From: Phytophthora quininea
Lineage: Eukaryota; Oomycota; Peronosporomycetes; Peronosporales; Peronosporaceae
Direction of reading: 5' to 3'
DNA: 24,977 bases
Assembly (NCBI GenBank): GCA_011947345.1
Contig: JAAVTG010000780.1
Coordinates: 1 to 24,977, forward strand
Shown one piece after another: positions 8,966-21,800 of the stretch; position 1 is the stretch's first letter; the number at the start of each line of letters is the position of its first letter. The notes below the pieces were generated by a model. The model ran no database searches, had not been told where the DNA came from, and was given only the letters and a program-made list of their open reading frames with translations. Made by a program: the position numbers and the translations under genes.

Positions 8966-10735
8966 ATGATACTTGATGAAGAATTGAACCGCGAGCCGTC
9001 ACCCCGCTCGAGCTATGTCGGAAACGAGTCCTGCCCATCGATCTCGATTGAGGATGCACTCGATGTGTTGAGGAATGATGCACGGGACGGCTGGCATGTG
9101 TGGTATCTGATGAGCTCCGTAGTGAACTTCGTCCTTATCGTAATTGCAGTGCTTAGTCATGTTCCAACAGCCAACATGAGCCAGCAAATTGATGCCATAT
9201 TAACAACCCTCGCGACGTCTGGACGTGATACCAACACCAACAACGCGCCCATGAACTTTTACAGCATTAAAACTGTACCCGACATCTTCGACTGGCTAAA
9301 CAACACTTTTATTCCGCAAGTTTTTATCACTGAAGACTACGATGGAAATGTGCTGCCAAAAGATCAATGGGGTCGGATCGGCACTTTCAATAAGGTCCTT
9401 GGTGGCGTGCGTTTCGAAGCCACTTACATGCTAACGGAAGCGTGTGATATCCCGGACGCCTTTGTCGACCTGTATCCGAGCTGCTACGACTCATCAAGCA
9501 CGACAACGGAAGATTTCATCTTCACTTCCGATACCAATGCAACTGAAGCCGCAGCTCTGATTACACTGAAGAAGGTAAGTGGCAACTGGATTAACTTCTC
9601 GACGCAGAGAATTATTACCACTGTCATAACACTCAATGCTGAGATTCCTGGCTACGGACTGACCGAATTGAAGTTTGAGTTTACTGATGGAGCTACATTA
9701 CTCCAAGCGTCGATAACAGCAACAATGGTGGAGCAACATCCGTTCACATGGCTGGATATTGTTCAGATTGTATGTCTTTTAATATCGGGCATAGTTATCA
9801 CCATTCCCTTCGTGAAGTTCTTCAAAAGAAAGCTTCGCATCGCAAATCTATCCAAGTGGATGGAGCTGACAAAGACGTTTGCAGAAGATCGTGGTATCTC
9901 GAGTGGCGGATGGTTTTATATTGAGTTCTTACGAATACCGATCGCGGAAACGTTCTACATCAATGTTTTCGTAAACTCAAGCTGCTACAAGCGATGGCGC
10001 TTTCCGACGCAAGTTAAACTCACTTGGAGACACAACCCAGCTAGACAGTGAGGACCTGAAATCGGTGGCCAATATCTTGCGAACGATTGCAAACCATACC
10101 TTCTGGGCCCGAGTTCTTGCTGCAGTAGCGGTGATGTGGCTTGGAGTGTATATTCTCAACAGCTTTCGCAAGCATGCCGGCCTGAGTATAGTCACACAAA
10201 CGATGGAGACTGTGATTAGCTCCTTGTTTTCTTTCTCCATCATCTTTACCGTGATCGTGGCGATGTTTGCTGCATCTGGCAAGGTACTCTTCGGTGACCG
10301 TGTCGAAGAGTTTTCAACGTTTCTCAGGGCTGGAGAAGTTGCGTGAACATGGTGTACGGAGAATTTGACTTCAGCAGTATCCAGGATATCGCGTTCTCTG
10401 TGGTGTATTATTGGAGCTACATGACCTTGCAGACGTTTGTGCTGCTGAATTCAGTACTCCCAGTTATCGTCGACGCCTTCCGAGAAGAAGTAAAAACAAT
10501 AACAAAACAAGGTGGTATTCGAAACGAAGAACGACCGCGTCAGCAAGAAGCATCCCAAAGCGAAGAAATGCGAAAACAACATGCTGACCGCGACGATAAG
10601 ATCACTCATTGGCATTTTCTAAGAGTTATCTGTAATGGTTCTCACGAGTTGTTAGCATGGGTGAACACTCTGCAGATGGGTTGCTGGCCTAAGCACAAAA
10701 TCGTAGTTTGGGGTGGAATTCGGCCGCAAGCTTAG
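8966..10735 (+). CDS. Polycystin-2/TRPP-like cation channel
   Basis: The ATG at 8966 opens an uninterrupted frame of about 1 kb. S1 is near residues 48-66, then a large luminal or extracellular TOP-like domain (about 70-260) with DIFDWLNNTFIPQVF, KVLGGVRFEA and an ELKFEF block typical of polycystins. S2 starts at about 262 (FTWLDIVQIVCLL), and S3 near GGWFYIEFLRI. After the frame breaks come S4 (FWARVLAAVAVMWLG followed by RKHAGLSIVTQTM), S5 (SFSIIFTVIVAMFAASG then KVLFG), the pore and filter NMVYGEFDF, and S6 (TLQTFVLLNSVLPVIVDAF). The order S1-TOP-S2..S6 with a GEFDF filter (animal PKD2 channels have GDFDF) supports a PKD2-like non-selective or Ca-permeable channel. Frame changes near 9966-9969, 10014-10015 and 10328-10337 are each explained by one missing base. 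No EF-hand or coiled-coil tail is visible. Members of this family act in cilia or endomembranes in other eukaryotes. Confidence 0.85.
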
Positions 10736-10980
10736 CTTAAACGACTCAAACTCAACCGAGAACGCAGTCGATTCCTTTGCTCATGATGCGAAGTTTCATC
10801 GAGCGTACTACAGCAATGCTGATTCCGGTTACCCTCAGAGAAACGTTTCGCGGTGCAAAAGATACCGAGTGTGAGGCCACTCTGAGGCATCTCATACCCG
10901 GCAAAAAAAAAACTACTACTTCATCCATGAGTTGCAGCCACGCATGCACTGAGTCTCATTTAACTTTAGGCTATTGTTGA
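10736..10980 (+). other. Possible C-terminal extension of the channel gene
   Basis: After the TAG at 10733-10735, another frame holds MRSFIERTTAMLIPVTLRET and then FRGAKDTECEATLRHLIPGK, which reads like real coding sequence (Arg/Glu/Thr-rich, few stops), up to a run of ten A at about 10902-10911 and a TGA at 10978-10980. Because the neighbouring genes lose frame at homopolymers, this may be the true cytosolic tail of the channel joined by one or two missing bases. Otherwise it is 3' untranslated sequence. No family motif decides it. Confidence 0.35.
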
Positions 10981-11045
10981 AAGGAAGGCAAACTATTCTT
11001 ATTGTGCAACTCTCAGCGGGACAACTCCATTGTCAAGACGTTGCA

Positions 11046-12760
11046 ATGCCGCCTCGATTCCCAATCCTAGCGAACCCTCGAGTGTCTCCACTATTGACGT
11101 CGTACGCCTCGGTCTCGTTAGGTCAACCAGCTCAAACTACTCTGACACCGAACAGTCCTACTGTCGACGATATTTTAGTTCGCCCTGGAGCAGATACTTT
11201 CCGTAACTACGCGACTCAGCTCCGACCTCACTTGCAATGGACCAGTGCCGCTGAGATGCAGCTCGTAGCAGTTCGCAACGCCGCTTGTTGTTTTTCTGCG
11301 CAGTGATCGCCAACGCTTGCCACTATTCCGGCAACATTTTTCGCTCAATTCTTCGACTAATCAATCCCTTTCCGAGTACCTCATGGCGACGTTGATTTGG
11401 ACGATTTTGCTACATTGCGTGGTCATGTTCATCGCCCATGTGCCGATGTTGATGCAACAAAACTTCCCAGAGTTTCCAGATAGCCCTCCAACCATTTGGT
11501 TCTGCGTCAAGAAGCTCATTAAGAGTTCAAGTCCGTATATGCTCGCGTCAATAGGCTGCATGGTGTGTGTTGGCTTATTGGTGCAGAATACGTCGCTGAT
11601 GACCAAGTATTTCAACTACAAACTGCATTTCTACTTAGGAATCTCTGTAATATCCTCTTCACCGCAGGCATCACTTTTGTCACCAAGAAAATCTACTACG
11701 AGCACACCAACCAAGCGCGAAATCGACGTGGAGCTCTCAAGAACGTCAGTCAAACATACTCCTCCGAGAAAGAGAAGTCAGAGCGCGATGGGTGTAAGAG
11801 AAGAGACCCGAAGAGCAAGGACAGTAAGGCAGCTGACAATACGGCGACTCGAACAGCTAAAGCGCCAAAGGCGCGGGAAATAACCTTCTGGGAAGTGTTC
11901 ACCTCCAAGCTGTCGGACGCTGCTGTTGTTTCCATTGCAGGTGGCTATGTCCACATTGTCTCCTCCCATATTGTTCATCACCGAAGTTCTACCGACATTT
12001 TAGCTTTCGCGGCTGCGGGTGTCATTTTGAAGCTGGCTTTCCAAGAGATTGCCAAGTGGTATGTCCTCAAGAAAAGAATTCGCAGCATCCGCACCATGTG
12101 CGTGCTAGTTGGATTGCCGACAGTGCTGATTGACACCCAAGCACGAATTGTTTTGTTGGGTACCCAAACAAAATCATTTCTCGTGACCGGAACGTTTGCG
12201 TTGGCACTCGCTGAAGTGTTTCTTCGTGCTGGCAAAGCTGCGTATGTGATGTACAAAATTCACTGCCGTCGTAAAACACTCCATCTGAAACTGCCGGAAC
12301 TCTCGAGTCGTTCAACGAAGACACCGAAAAATGAAGAGGTTTCACCGCCGAACGCATCATCATTGATTTCCTTACGCCTCGAATTTGAACTGTGGAGACG
12401 ACAAATCCTGGCCTACCACACTGCAGAAATTACTGCAGATACGTACGCTGAATACGTCGCGATCGGATGTTCCCAGTCGATTATCTTCTGGTATGTCGGC
12501 CACAAAATTACCCAGCACTCAACTTTACGACGGCCAATTCCTCTGAGACTGACATTGCACGGTGGAGGTTCGATCAGCTGATGATGTTGGGCTTCCAATT
12601 CGTCGTTGAAGTATTCGTCGACTACGTTTGTGTGGTGATGGAGATGGCAGCAGGCATTGAATTTGAACGGATAAAAGACCTTAGCACATTTCTGTGCGTC
12701 TTGTTCATGACCATGGTCGTTCTCAACATCAGCGTTTCAGCCACAGTGTATCTTGAATGA
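11046..12760 (+). CDS. Multi-span membrane protein A2, paralogue of A1
   Basis: The ATG at 11046 starts the segment that aligns with A1. Homology then runs to TGA at 12758-12760 but changes frame four times, each by one missing base: T run 11291-11295, T run 11337-11341, AA at 11640-11641, and A run 12504-12507. Restoring them would give about 572 residues against about 568 in A1, with the same hydrophobic segments in the same order. Shared blocks include QLRPHLQW near the N terminus, ACHYSGN at the first membrane segment, MCVLVGLPTVLIDTQARIV in the middle, CSQSIIFWYVGH, and VVMEMAAGI near the end. The loop after the fourth segment is longer and more charged (KEKSERDGCKRRDPKSKDSK) than in A1. 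The family is unrecognised. The copy lies on the other side of the polycystin-like channel in the same orientation, consistent with local duplication. Confidence 0.75.
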
Positions 12761-12871
12761 AACTTCATCAGTAAATTAAATAAGAAATAATGACATTTCT
12801 CGACGGAAACTGCCAGTCTTGAAGCGACGCACTAAGAATTTGGTATCGGGCAAGCTCTTTTCATATGGACC

Positions 12872-15800
12872 ATGTCGTCGCACGCTCGACAGGAAGCTTC
12901 GGATGTTCGTTCTCAAGAAGTCAAGGCAGAGCAGACACGTCGACGAGAGATGACGTGTAATTTATTGACGCAGATTTTCACGCTGGCGGAGCGTTCTCGA
13001 GCAGCTAAAGCTTCGGCTCGAAGATCTCGACTCGAGTCATCAGTTGAAGCTCCAGATTACTCTCCACTCTCGCTGATTGAGCTGATTCAAGCTTCATATA
13101 CTGTGTTCGAGCGGTACGGGATCGGTCCACCGGACGATGCCGTCTACCATCGGTATTTGCTGTCATTGTCTATCGATCCTGAACGAGATTGGCATAAAAA
13201 GATCTTGAATTTTGATCTGAGCCACCAGCCTCGAGTCAAGCGACTTTGCACGTCTGGGGGCCATCGACACGCTTCGCATTCTGGTGTTAGACAACCTAAC
13301 GCGAGTTTTGCGTCCCCATCTCGAAACCAAAGAACAACTAAACGCAACAGTATCCGTCGTGCTTCTCTGACAAAAACGTCCGCTCTGGTCAGCAACACGA
13401 CGAGGAGAAATGGCCGTGGCAGTCAACAAGTCAGCCAAGATCGATTTGGAGATATGTTAGCTCTTGGCACGTCGATTAAAGGTGATCAAGTTACAGACAG
13501 AAGACTAGCTTCGAATGATTCAAAGCCTACGAAGTCTGAACACTTAAACGGAATGGTTCCGGTATCTCAAGCTCCGTATAGCGACGACGGTACCAAGGTC
13601 AATAATGGTGGTGCCAATCCTGCTTTAATTCACAATTCCGCCGGTCATGGAGTAGTGATGGCTGGCAATAACGAGGAACCTCAATTGCAAATGATCACGA
13701 CGTCGATCGAACAATGGCACGCAACTGAAGCTGTGAAGCAACTGGTTAACAAAAACAAACTGCACGACTTGCAGTCCCAACAGCATCGCGTTTTATTGCC
13801 GGTGTGTATCAACTCCGTCTTCCACTGGGTAGCGCAGACTTTGCCGGAAAGGATCGACTTTCGAGCAGCTGAGAATCCTCGAAGTTTACCGCTTTATGTG
13901 TTACGACGTGTCTCCGTCAATGTGAAAGTTATCAAGCGTTTAGCCCACCGAGTTTGGCTCTGGCAAATGCAAAATTTACTGCGAAACTGGCAACAAGATG
14001 CGCGAAAGATTAAAACTTTTCGTGTACGTATGATTGTGAGGCAGCGAACAACAATATTGGAGATTGCTTTCCAATGTATTCAACAATGGCGAATCTTTAC
14101 TGTGGCAAGAAAATGCTCAGGAGATCGAGCCAAGTGGGTCGCTCAGCGTCGAGATCGATCAGCTTTACGGAGAAGTTTGCAGCATTGGCGCGCTTTATTT
14201 TACTTCAAGCAACAGCAGAAACAATCAACTGGAATTTACTCTAAGCGTATGACCAAGAAGTTGTTTGAATCCTGGAAGAATGCTATACACTTAAAGCGAC
14301 AAGAGCGACAGCGACTCGATATTTCTTCAGACCAACGAAGACTCCGGCTGATGGATTTTTGGAAGAGATTGCGAGAGCATACCACCCGACGTTTAGAGAC
14401 GAAAACAAAACTGAAATTGTGGGAATTGGCTTGTAAACAGCAACGAACACGAAAAGTGTTTGGGCTGTGGAGAATGGCCCTTCATCGAGGCCAGGACATC
14501 CAGCAGAAACAAGAGCGATTCCGTCGGTACTATCGACGACGTCGTCTAGAACATTTTTTGTTGCTTGGTCGAGTTGGACGGAACGTCAAAACGCCGTGTC
14601 TGGGATTCTCGCAGAAGCAGCGAGTTCTCGTTCAAATAAGCAGATTTCCGGATGTTTTCAATGTTGGAAAGCTCATTTTAAAGAAGCCTCTCTTACTGAT
14701 GAGACTATGGTTGCTCAAGTAGGTCGATTACGACGAAATGGGATTTGGATTGGATGGAGGAGATATACAGGCATTGCCGACGCAGCACGATGCCTAAATT
14801 CGATTTACTCGCAGCATCTCCTTTGGGACATTTTCACATCGTGGCGAATCCATTCAACAAAGGCGTCGGAGCTTCAATTGACGTTTTACGAGTGCCAGCA
14901 TCGACACGACCTCGCTGTACTGAGGTTTCATTGGAAAGCGTTAGTGGAGAATGTTTTCTTGCAGCGAAATAAATTGGATGCAGTTGAACAGTTTGAACAG
15001 CAGAAAGAACTATCGGTTCTGAATCATTATCTGTACATTTGGAAAATATTCGTAGGGAAAAAGAGGGAGTACCGTCTTCGTGGGGATCAATTGAGTTCAG
15101 TACGCCGTATAGGTTTAATGCGTTTGATGTGGTCAAGTTGGAGGAGAAGTTATTGGTTGCAGACTGTCGCCAAGCTAGCGACAGAACAGCTCTACTCGTA
15201 TCGTATCTCTCGTACATTTCGATTATGGAAGAAGTGTTTACTCAAGTCGAAGCAGAGTCGAGCACGGGCCAGTAAAGTAGTGGAAATGCTTAGTTGTTAT
15301 CACCACTGTTCGTGCTTTCAACAATGGAGAAAGTTGGTTGCAAAGCGACGTCAATTACGAGGCAAAGCTGAATCTCTTAAGACGAGAAATTGTCAATTCG
15401 TTCTCATAGCTCGATGGAATGCTTGGAAACTGGCACTTGCAGCCAAGCGAAGTCGAGCGAAACAATTGGTTGCGGTCACCTCACGATGGCAGAACAGACA
15501 ACTCTACGCAAGTTTTCACAGCTGGAAATCGACTTGGACAATTCGAAAGCGACACCGATATCTGCTGCAGACGACGTTATTAACATCCAAGCAGCGAGTT
15601 CTGGAAGCTCATTTCAAAGCATGGAAGAGAAGGTATCAAACCGAAGCTACACGTAAACGTATGAGTCTCGGAGCTCATGATAAAATGCTGCATTTCAAGT
15701 GTAAACGGGCCATTCGGTGTTGGAATAACTTACGTTTACAAAGTCACAAGTCCAGTCGTCTTTTGGCGAAGTCATTAGCACTCTGGCGCCAGAATCACTT

Positions 15801-18800
15801 GCGAACAATATTTGAAAGCTGGCTGAAGTTTAAGAAGATTCGGAAGCTTCATCAATCACGGCAACTCGCAGCGATGGCTCACGATCGGAAGCGTTTATTA
15901 CGATACTGCTTGTTTTCATGGATAACGTTGCGGCGAATTAAACAGGAAGCAAGATTGAAATTCAGGTCAGCTCACCAACTTTTAAACACGCTACGGTTAC
16001 GGAGAAGTATTCAACGACTCAAGCTTAATGCTGCGGTCAAACAACGTCTCAGAAATATTCATACACGAGCAGTAGCACTAAATGTTGGGAACGCCAGAAG
16101 CGCAGTATTTTCTCGGTGGAAAACGTTTATCGAGCTGAAGCACGGTAAACAGCAGGCTGCTTCTACTTGCAGCGCTTTGATGAGAGACTTTCGCCTACGG
16201 AGAGGAATTCAACGCTGGAAAAATCCATCCAAGTTCGAAAGCTGATGAAACACACGTTAGTTCGCGCAGTTACAATTTCCCAGTCGTCCCAGTTGCAACT
16301 ACATTTCAAGCATTGGAAAGAATTTACTGCCAGGAAACAATTCTCGACGGCGTTGAAGCATAAAGCGGCAGCATTCCGCTACTTTTGCTTGCTTCCAATA
16401 TATTTCAAGGTGTGGAAAAACGTTTGGTCGGAAACAAGCGCAAACAGGAATTACTTGGTCGCGCACACGGTCATTGGCGCCATCGAACTGAACACTGTGC
16501 ATTTACAGCGTGGATGCTGTATATGATTACAAGACGCCAATCGAAATGTGCTGTCGCCAAGTGGAGAAACCAAACAGCTACGAAAAGTTTCATGTCTTGG
16601 AAGACATTCACTACAATCCGAAGGAAAAAGGTCGGGATCAATTCCGAGCCACGAATTTCTGCGACCGACGTCTCTGTAGAAAAATACTACTCGGTTGGCA
16701 AGTGACAGCTCGACATGATCGCTTGTCACGACAATATGCTCAGCTGTGGTATGAAAAAACTTCGAGACGAGTGTTTGATATTTGGTTGCGTCGCGCTAAT
16801 TTACTTCAGTCTGGCCGCAAGTTTCTAGCAAAAATGAGGAGCCAAAGTTTGTTTCGTGTCTTCACATCGAGAGAGCAGATATTAAACAAGGCATTGAGGC
16901 TGCAAGGAATTCAAGAGCGCTTTGTATTGTTGTGGCAAAAGGACAGATACTTCGACATTTTCGCTCGTTGGAAACGCTATGCACGCCTGAGAAGTATCAT
17001 TCGAAGAAAGTTTGGCTTTCAGCGTGATCAGCTCCTTCAAACGGTGGTTGGGCAATGGAAACATGTCACTTCTCTTCGTCTATGGTCTCGAAAATGTGCT
17101 TGTGAGGTAGCAGATCGAGTTCGCTCCCGTCTCGTGGCAAATTACTGGAAGAGTTGGTGCACGAAAATCCAAATTTCGAGCTGTGTGAAAGTGATGCAAG
17201 GAAGAGCGGCAAAACGTCGCTTCGAGCAAGGAATTTGTGATCGGTTTTGTCGCTGGAAACTCTTCGCAAAACGCTCTCGGTCTATAAAAGATTTAAAGTA
17301 TCGTCAAGACGTTAAACTTTTGCAATTGGTGTTTGTTGGTGGTCTCAAGCGATTTGTGCAAACAAAGCACAAACAGCAAGCAGTGTCCAAGCAAATTAGC
17401 AATATCCATGACTCGTTCTTGAAAGGATGGCTTGCGACAGAAGTTCACGAGAGGATGAGCGTTGTAGCAGCGAGTGAAAGTATTCAACGCTTTGGACATT
17501 CCAAGCGGTTGCTTGCTGCAGTATGGAACGGGTGGCGAGGATTCTGCGCCAAGAAACACGCAGAAAGCGTATCAATTCAACAGCTACGAACGAGCATTTC
17601 TAAACTAGACGAGCGTGAGAGCCCACTTTCTGTTACTGCGCTAAGAAACATACTCCGTCGGTGGCGAATGATCCAAAGCGCCAGGATACTGGAGTACTGG
17701 GCGAAGGCTACAAAAGATCAACGCCAAATGCGCTTACACTCGATGCTAGCGATAAAGTTCTGGCACAAGACGCACTGTGAAAAATATTTTAGCGGATGGC
17801 TGCACTTCTGTAGGCAACAGAGAATGCAACGGCGAATTCGTGCGCTGAGTGGCAAATCAAAGCTACGACGAGTCTGGAACTTCTGGAAAGCGTATAAAGC
17901 TGCTTCTCTCGGAAAGAAAGCGCTGGATTCAAGTGTTTACAGTTTTCACCGAAGGAATATCTATCAAAGTGCTTTCAAGAGGTGGCGGGATGCAATAAGA
18001 TCACGAAAGTCGCATCGCGAGCAAATTTTGGAGTTGTATTATTCGTCTCGTGTTCGTCTTCTAGCAGCTCTTTTGGAGAGTGGCGGAAGTTTGCAGCGAT
18101 GGAGATGACAAAAACGCTCAAATGGCTATCGCTCGTGTCGTGTACGAAACGATCTTGACGAGGAATACGCTCTCACGATGGAAAGCCAATGTCGCTGGGA
18201 TCTGTTACCGCCGTCGGCAACTGCAAACCAATACTGAACGACTGCAAGTCCTCCTGATCTGTTCGGCTTTTCGAGCATGGCGATCCTGGAGTCAACAGAA
18301 TAAAAAGCTTCGTGAAGTCTTGCAGGCTTTAACTAGCAAGAAAGCTTCTCAAACGTATTCAAGAGTGTTCAAAGCGTGGTATTTGTATGCTGACCAGAAA
18401 GCCAAGCTTCGACACCAAGCCGAGTCATTTCTACACTTTCGAAGACTTCATAAAGGTATTGTGCTGTTACGAAAGCTGACGCACGAGCAGAAACATTGTC
18501 GTGTAGTACGTGAGAAGGCCCAATTATTCCGATCCGTGATCGCAGGCAACCAAACTGGTACCATTTTCGCCCGATGGAAAGTGTTTACCATTCAGTCGCA
18601 CAAAATGCGAGCTGTCACGCTTCAGTATCTTCAGCAAAAACTTTTCCGACAGTATGGACCACTTGGGTGAAGTATACGCGTGGAAAGGGAGCAACATGCA
18701 GCGTTGGAACGTGCAGAACTTCACCACGACAACTACGCCCTCCGTAAAGCTGTGGCTGGATGGCGAGAATCAAGCACTAAAAGTAGCCATTTGCGGTCTG

Positions 18801-21800
18801 TTTGTGGGAAGTTCGTGTCTCGGTGGCGAATGCAGACAGTTTACCGTTGCTATTGCGCACTGCAGGACCACGCAGTATACTGCAAGACTATTCGGACCAA
18901 AGCTGCTATTATCAAAGTTAAAGCACAGAGAAGAGAAGTACTTCGAGCGTGGTATGCATGGCGCAAACTACTGATCATCTTACGATCAGGTAGACGTCGA
19001 TTCCTGCAGAGGTATTGGGTTTATGGCTGCGTTCACGAGAGATTAAAAGTTGCTGCAACGTTTTCAAGAGCAAATCCAAATCAAGGTGTTGCAAAGTACA
19101 CAACGCCGTTTCTTTGGGGACTGGCGAGAGTTTATTGCAATTCGGAAGATTGAGAAAGCCATGGTGATTATGTCGGCAGAATTCGCTGGCACTCAGCTGA
19201 CCAAGCGAACGTGGTTATGCTGGAGGAAATACGTCGCTCACGTTCGAGCTATCAAATTGCAGATGCGAAACGCAATTGATCGGATGCAGCTCCAGCTTCA
19301 ATTCAGAGCTTTCCGGTCGCTACAGACTTACACTGAGCGCCAAAAGTGGGAGAAGGGTATCAACCACCGCGCTGTCGAATTCCGGTTGCGTCACCTCCAA
19401 GTTAGATGGTTCGAAGCCTGGAGAGAGATTTCCAAGAGACGAAAGGAATTAAAAACAAAAGTGGCGGAGTCGATGGCGATTCGAACGCAGATGTGTTCTC
19501 GTCTGGTATTCCAGACCTGGAATTTATTTACAGTCAAGTGTCAACGGAACAAAAGTCTCGGAACTTTTACACCGCAAAGGCTTCTCGATTAGCCATGAAG
19601 CATTGGAAGCAATACGTTGTGCTCTGTAAAGCACAACGGATGATGGAGATCAGTGCTGCTCGTTTGACTGAAGCGAATTTCTTGAAGTGGAGGAAATCAG
19701 TCGCTGCAACGAAGCAAATTCGAGGGTTTCGAGCTAAGTCAACAAAACAGCAATGGATCAAACTAGCAGGAAGCATTTTCCAAGCATGGAAGCACCGCAG
19801 TCGAACGCACAGTCAATGCAGGAAAATATTAGCCAGTGTAGCTGTGGGGAATCACCTCCGCTTTCGATTCCTGTTGTGGGAGAAATTCACGGCACATCGA
19901 AAGCGGTTGGGGCAGCTTCTCTTGGTGGTTGCAGACCCATCAGTCTTATCAACAGATTCTCCTGTGGAATGTGAGAATGGCGAGGTATGCCACAACAAAG
20001 ACGAAATTGATGGTATTGCAGGGGGTTCACTAGTTCGGAGGTTGTGAGAAGCACAGGTGACGAACAACGCCAACATGTATCCGTTGATCAAGCTACCGAG
20101 GATCACCGTAGGCTTGTCTCTGTTGCTCAAGCATTGGCCAAGAAAGCTCAGGTTTTGCAGCGGTTTGACGTGACTTGGGATTTGCCTACCGCTTGGCATC
20201 GGTGGCGACAGATTTTCCACGCACAGCTCTTCTACCGCATGCGTCGACTTCAGTGTCTCTTCATCTGCTGGCAGCAGTTCGCTCGTCAACAGCGTCGAAG
20301 TCGGTGGATTATCATCAAGTTAACGCGGCAACGCCAGGCAGCATCCGCTCAAACGACTTTCCGTGCGTGGGCTGAGTTAGTCGGTCGTGTCAAGCAACTG
20401 CAAAAAGACCGGGTTCGTGAACGAGAATTGTGGGTCTTGGTGACGACTGAGATGGCTCGAAGAGAGCGGAGACAGCTCAAAACCGTGTGGCATGCGTGGA
20501 AGTTTCACATCGAAGAAACTCGCCACTTACAGGCGAGTTTGGAGGCCTACTATCGAGCCCGGTTGCTGACGAAATTCTGGTTGGTGTGGTCTCTCGACTA
20601 TCGACAAGTGGTTCGAGACGAACGCCTCAAAGCAAAGGATGATGATTCACACATGAACAAGCTTCGATTACGTCGATCAATCCAATTATTAAAAACGCAT
20701 CAGCAACGGATGAAGCGAGCGCGACTAGTACTGGAATACTTCGGCAATCGTCGATACGATTTGGTACTACCTGAAGTATTTTCTCGATGGCGAAAGTGGT
20801 GTCGAAGACAGCGTGAGATTGCTCGATGTCTTGCTGCTTTCAAAATACACAGAACTCGACGTCGTTTTGCTGCTTGGAAAGCGTGGCAAAGGAATCGCAA
20901 ACGGCAACGAAAGGTAGTTGAAAGCTTGCAGATCAAGAGTACCAGTCAGTGTCTGCGGGACGTGTGGAAGCGATGGAGTCGATACGTTAAGAGACGAATT
21001 GTGCAAGACTTGGCACTGCAGAAAGCAGCGATTTTCCATGTCCGATCACGTCTGAAAAAGCGGTGGCTGAGGTGCATTAAACGCTCAATTCAGCTTCGAG
21101 ATCGTGGTGAAATGGCCAATTTGGAGTTGTGTGGCTTTCGAGGGCGTCGAGCAGTAACTCGCTGGCGGGATTTCAATCGAGATCGTCGACTTCGGAGGTT
21201 ATATTCTCGCTTTGTCCTGCGGAAGCATTTGCAATCGTGGCAATTAGTTGTAAAGCACACGATCGCGACTCGTTTTGGTGCGTTTCTGCTGCGAGCAAGA
21301 GCAAAGAAGATGTTAATTGCATGGAAGGAGGTAGCAGCTAGACATCATTATTGGCGACAACTTTGTTCAAACTTTGTCGACAAAAAACAGGCTCAGAACA
21401 CTCGACGGGTGTTCGTAAGATGGCAGCAGTTCGTCAACGCCAAACAGGCCAAACGACTTGCAACGATGCATGCTGAACACATTTTGCAGCTGAAAGCATG
21501 GCAACAATGGAGACAAATAACTCAAACATCCATTCACGAACAACAAGGACAGTTCGAGTTGGCAATTAAGCACGACGAACGGACGCTGCTTCGTGGATGC
21601 ATAAAAACCTGGCAATTGGCAGTGAAAAAGCAGCGAGAATGTCGATTTGTCGTGCTCACTTGCGTCGTGAAGCTCGAGTCGTTGGCTGATAAAAGGATCT
21701 TGGAAGTGGTTTTTGCTGCCTGGAGGAAAGTTGTCGTTCATGGACGGAGTTGTCGAGCTCTTCGCTTCAAACGTGATTGTAATGTTGCCAAGCGATTGCT

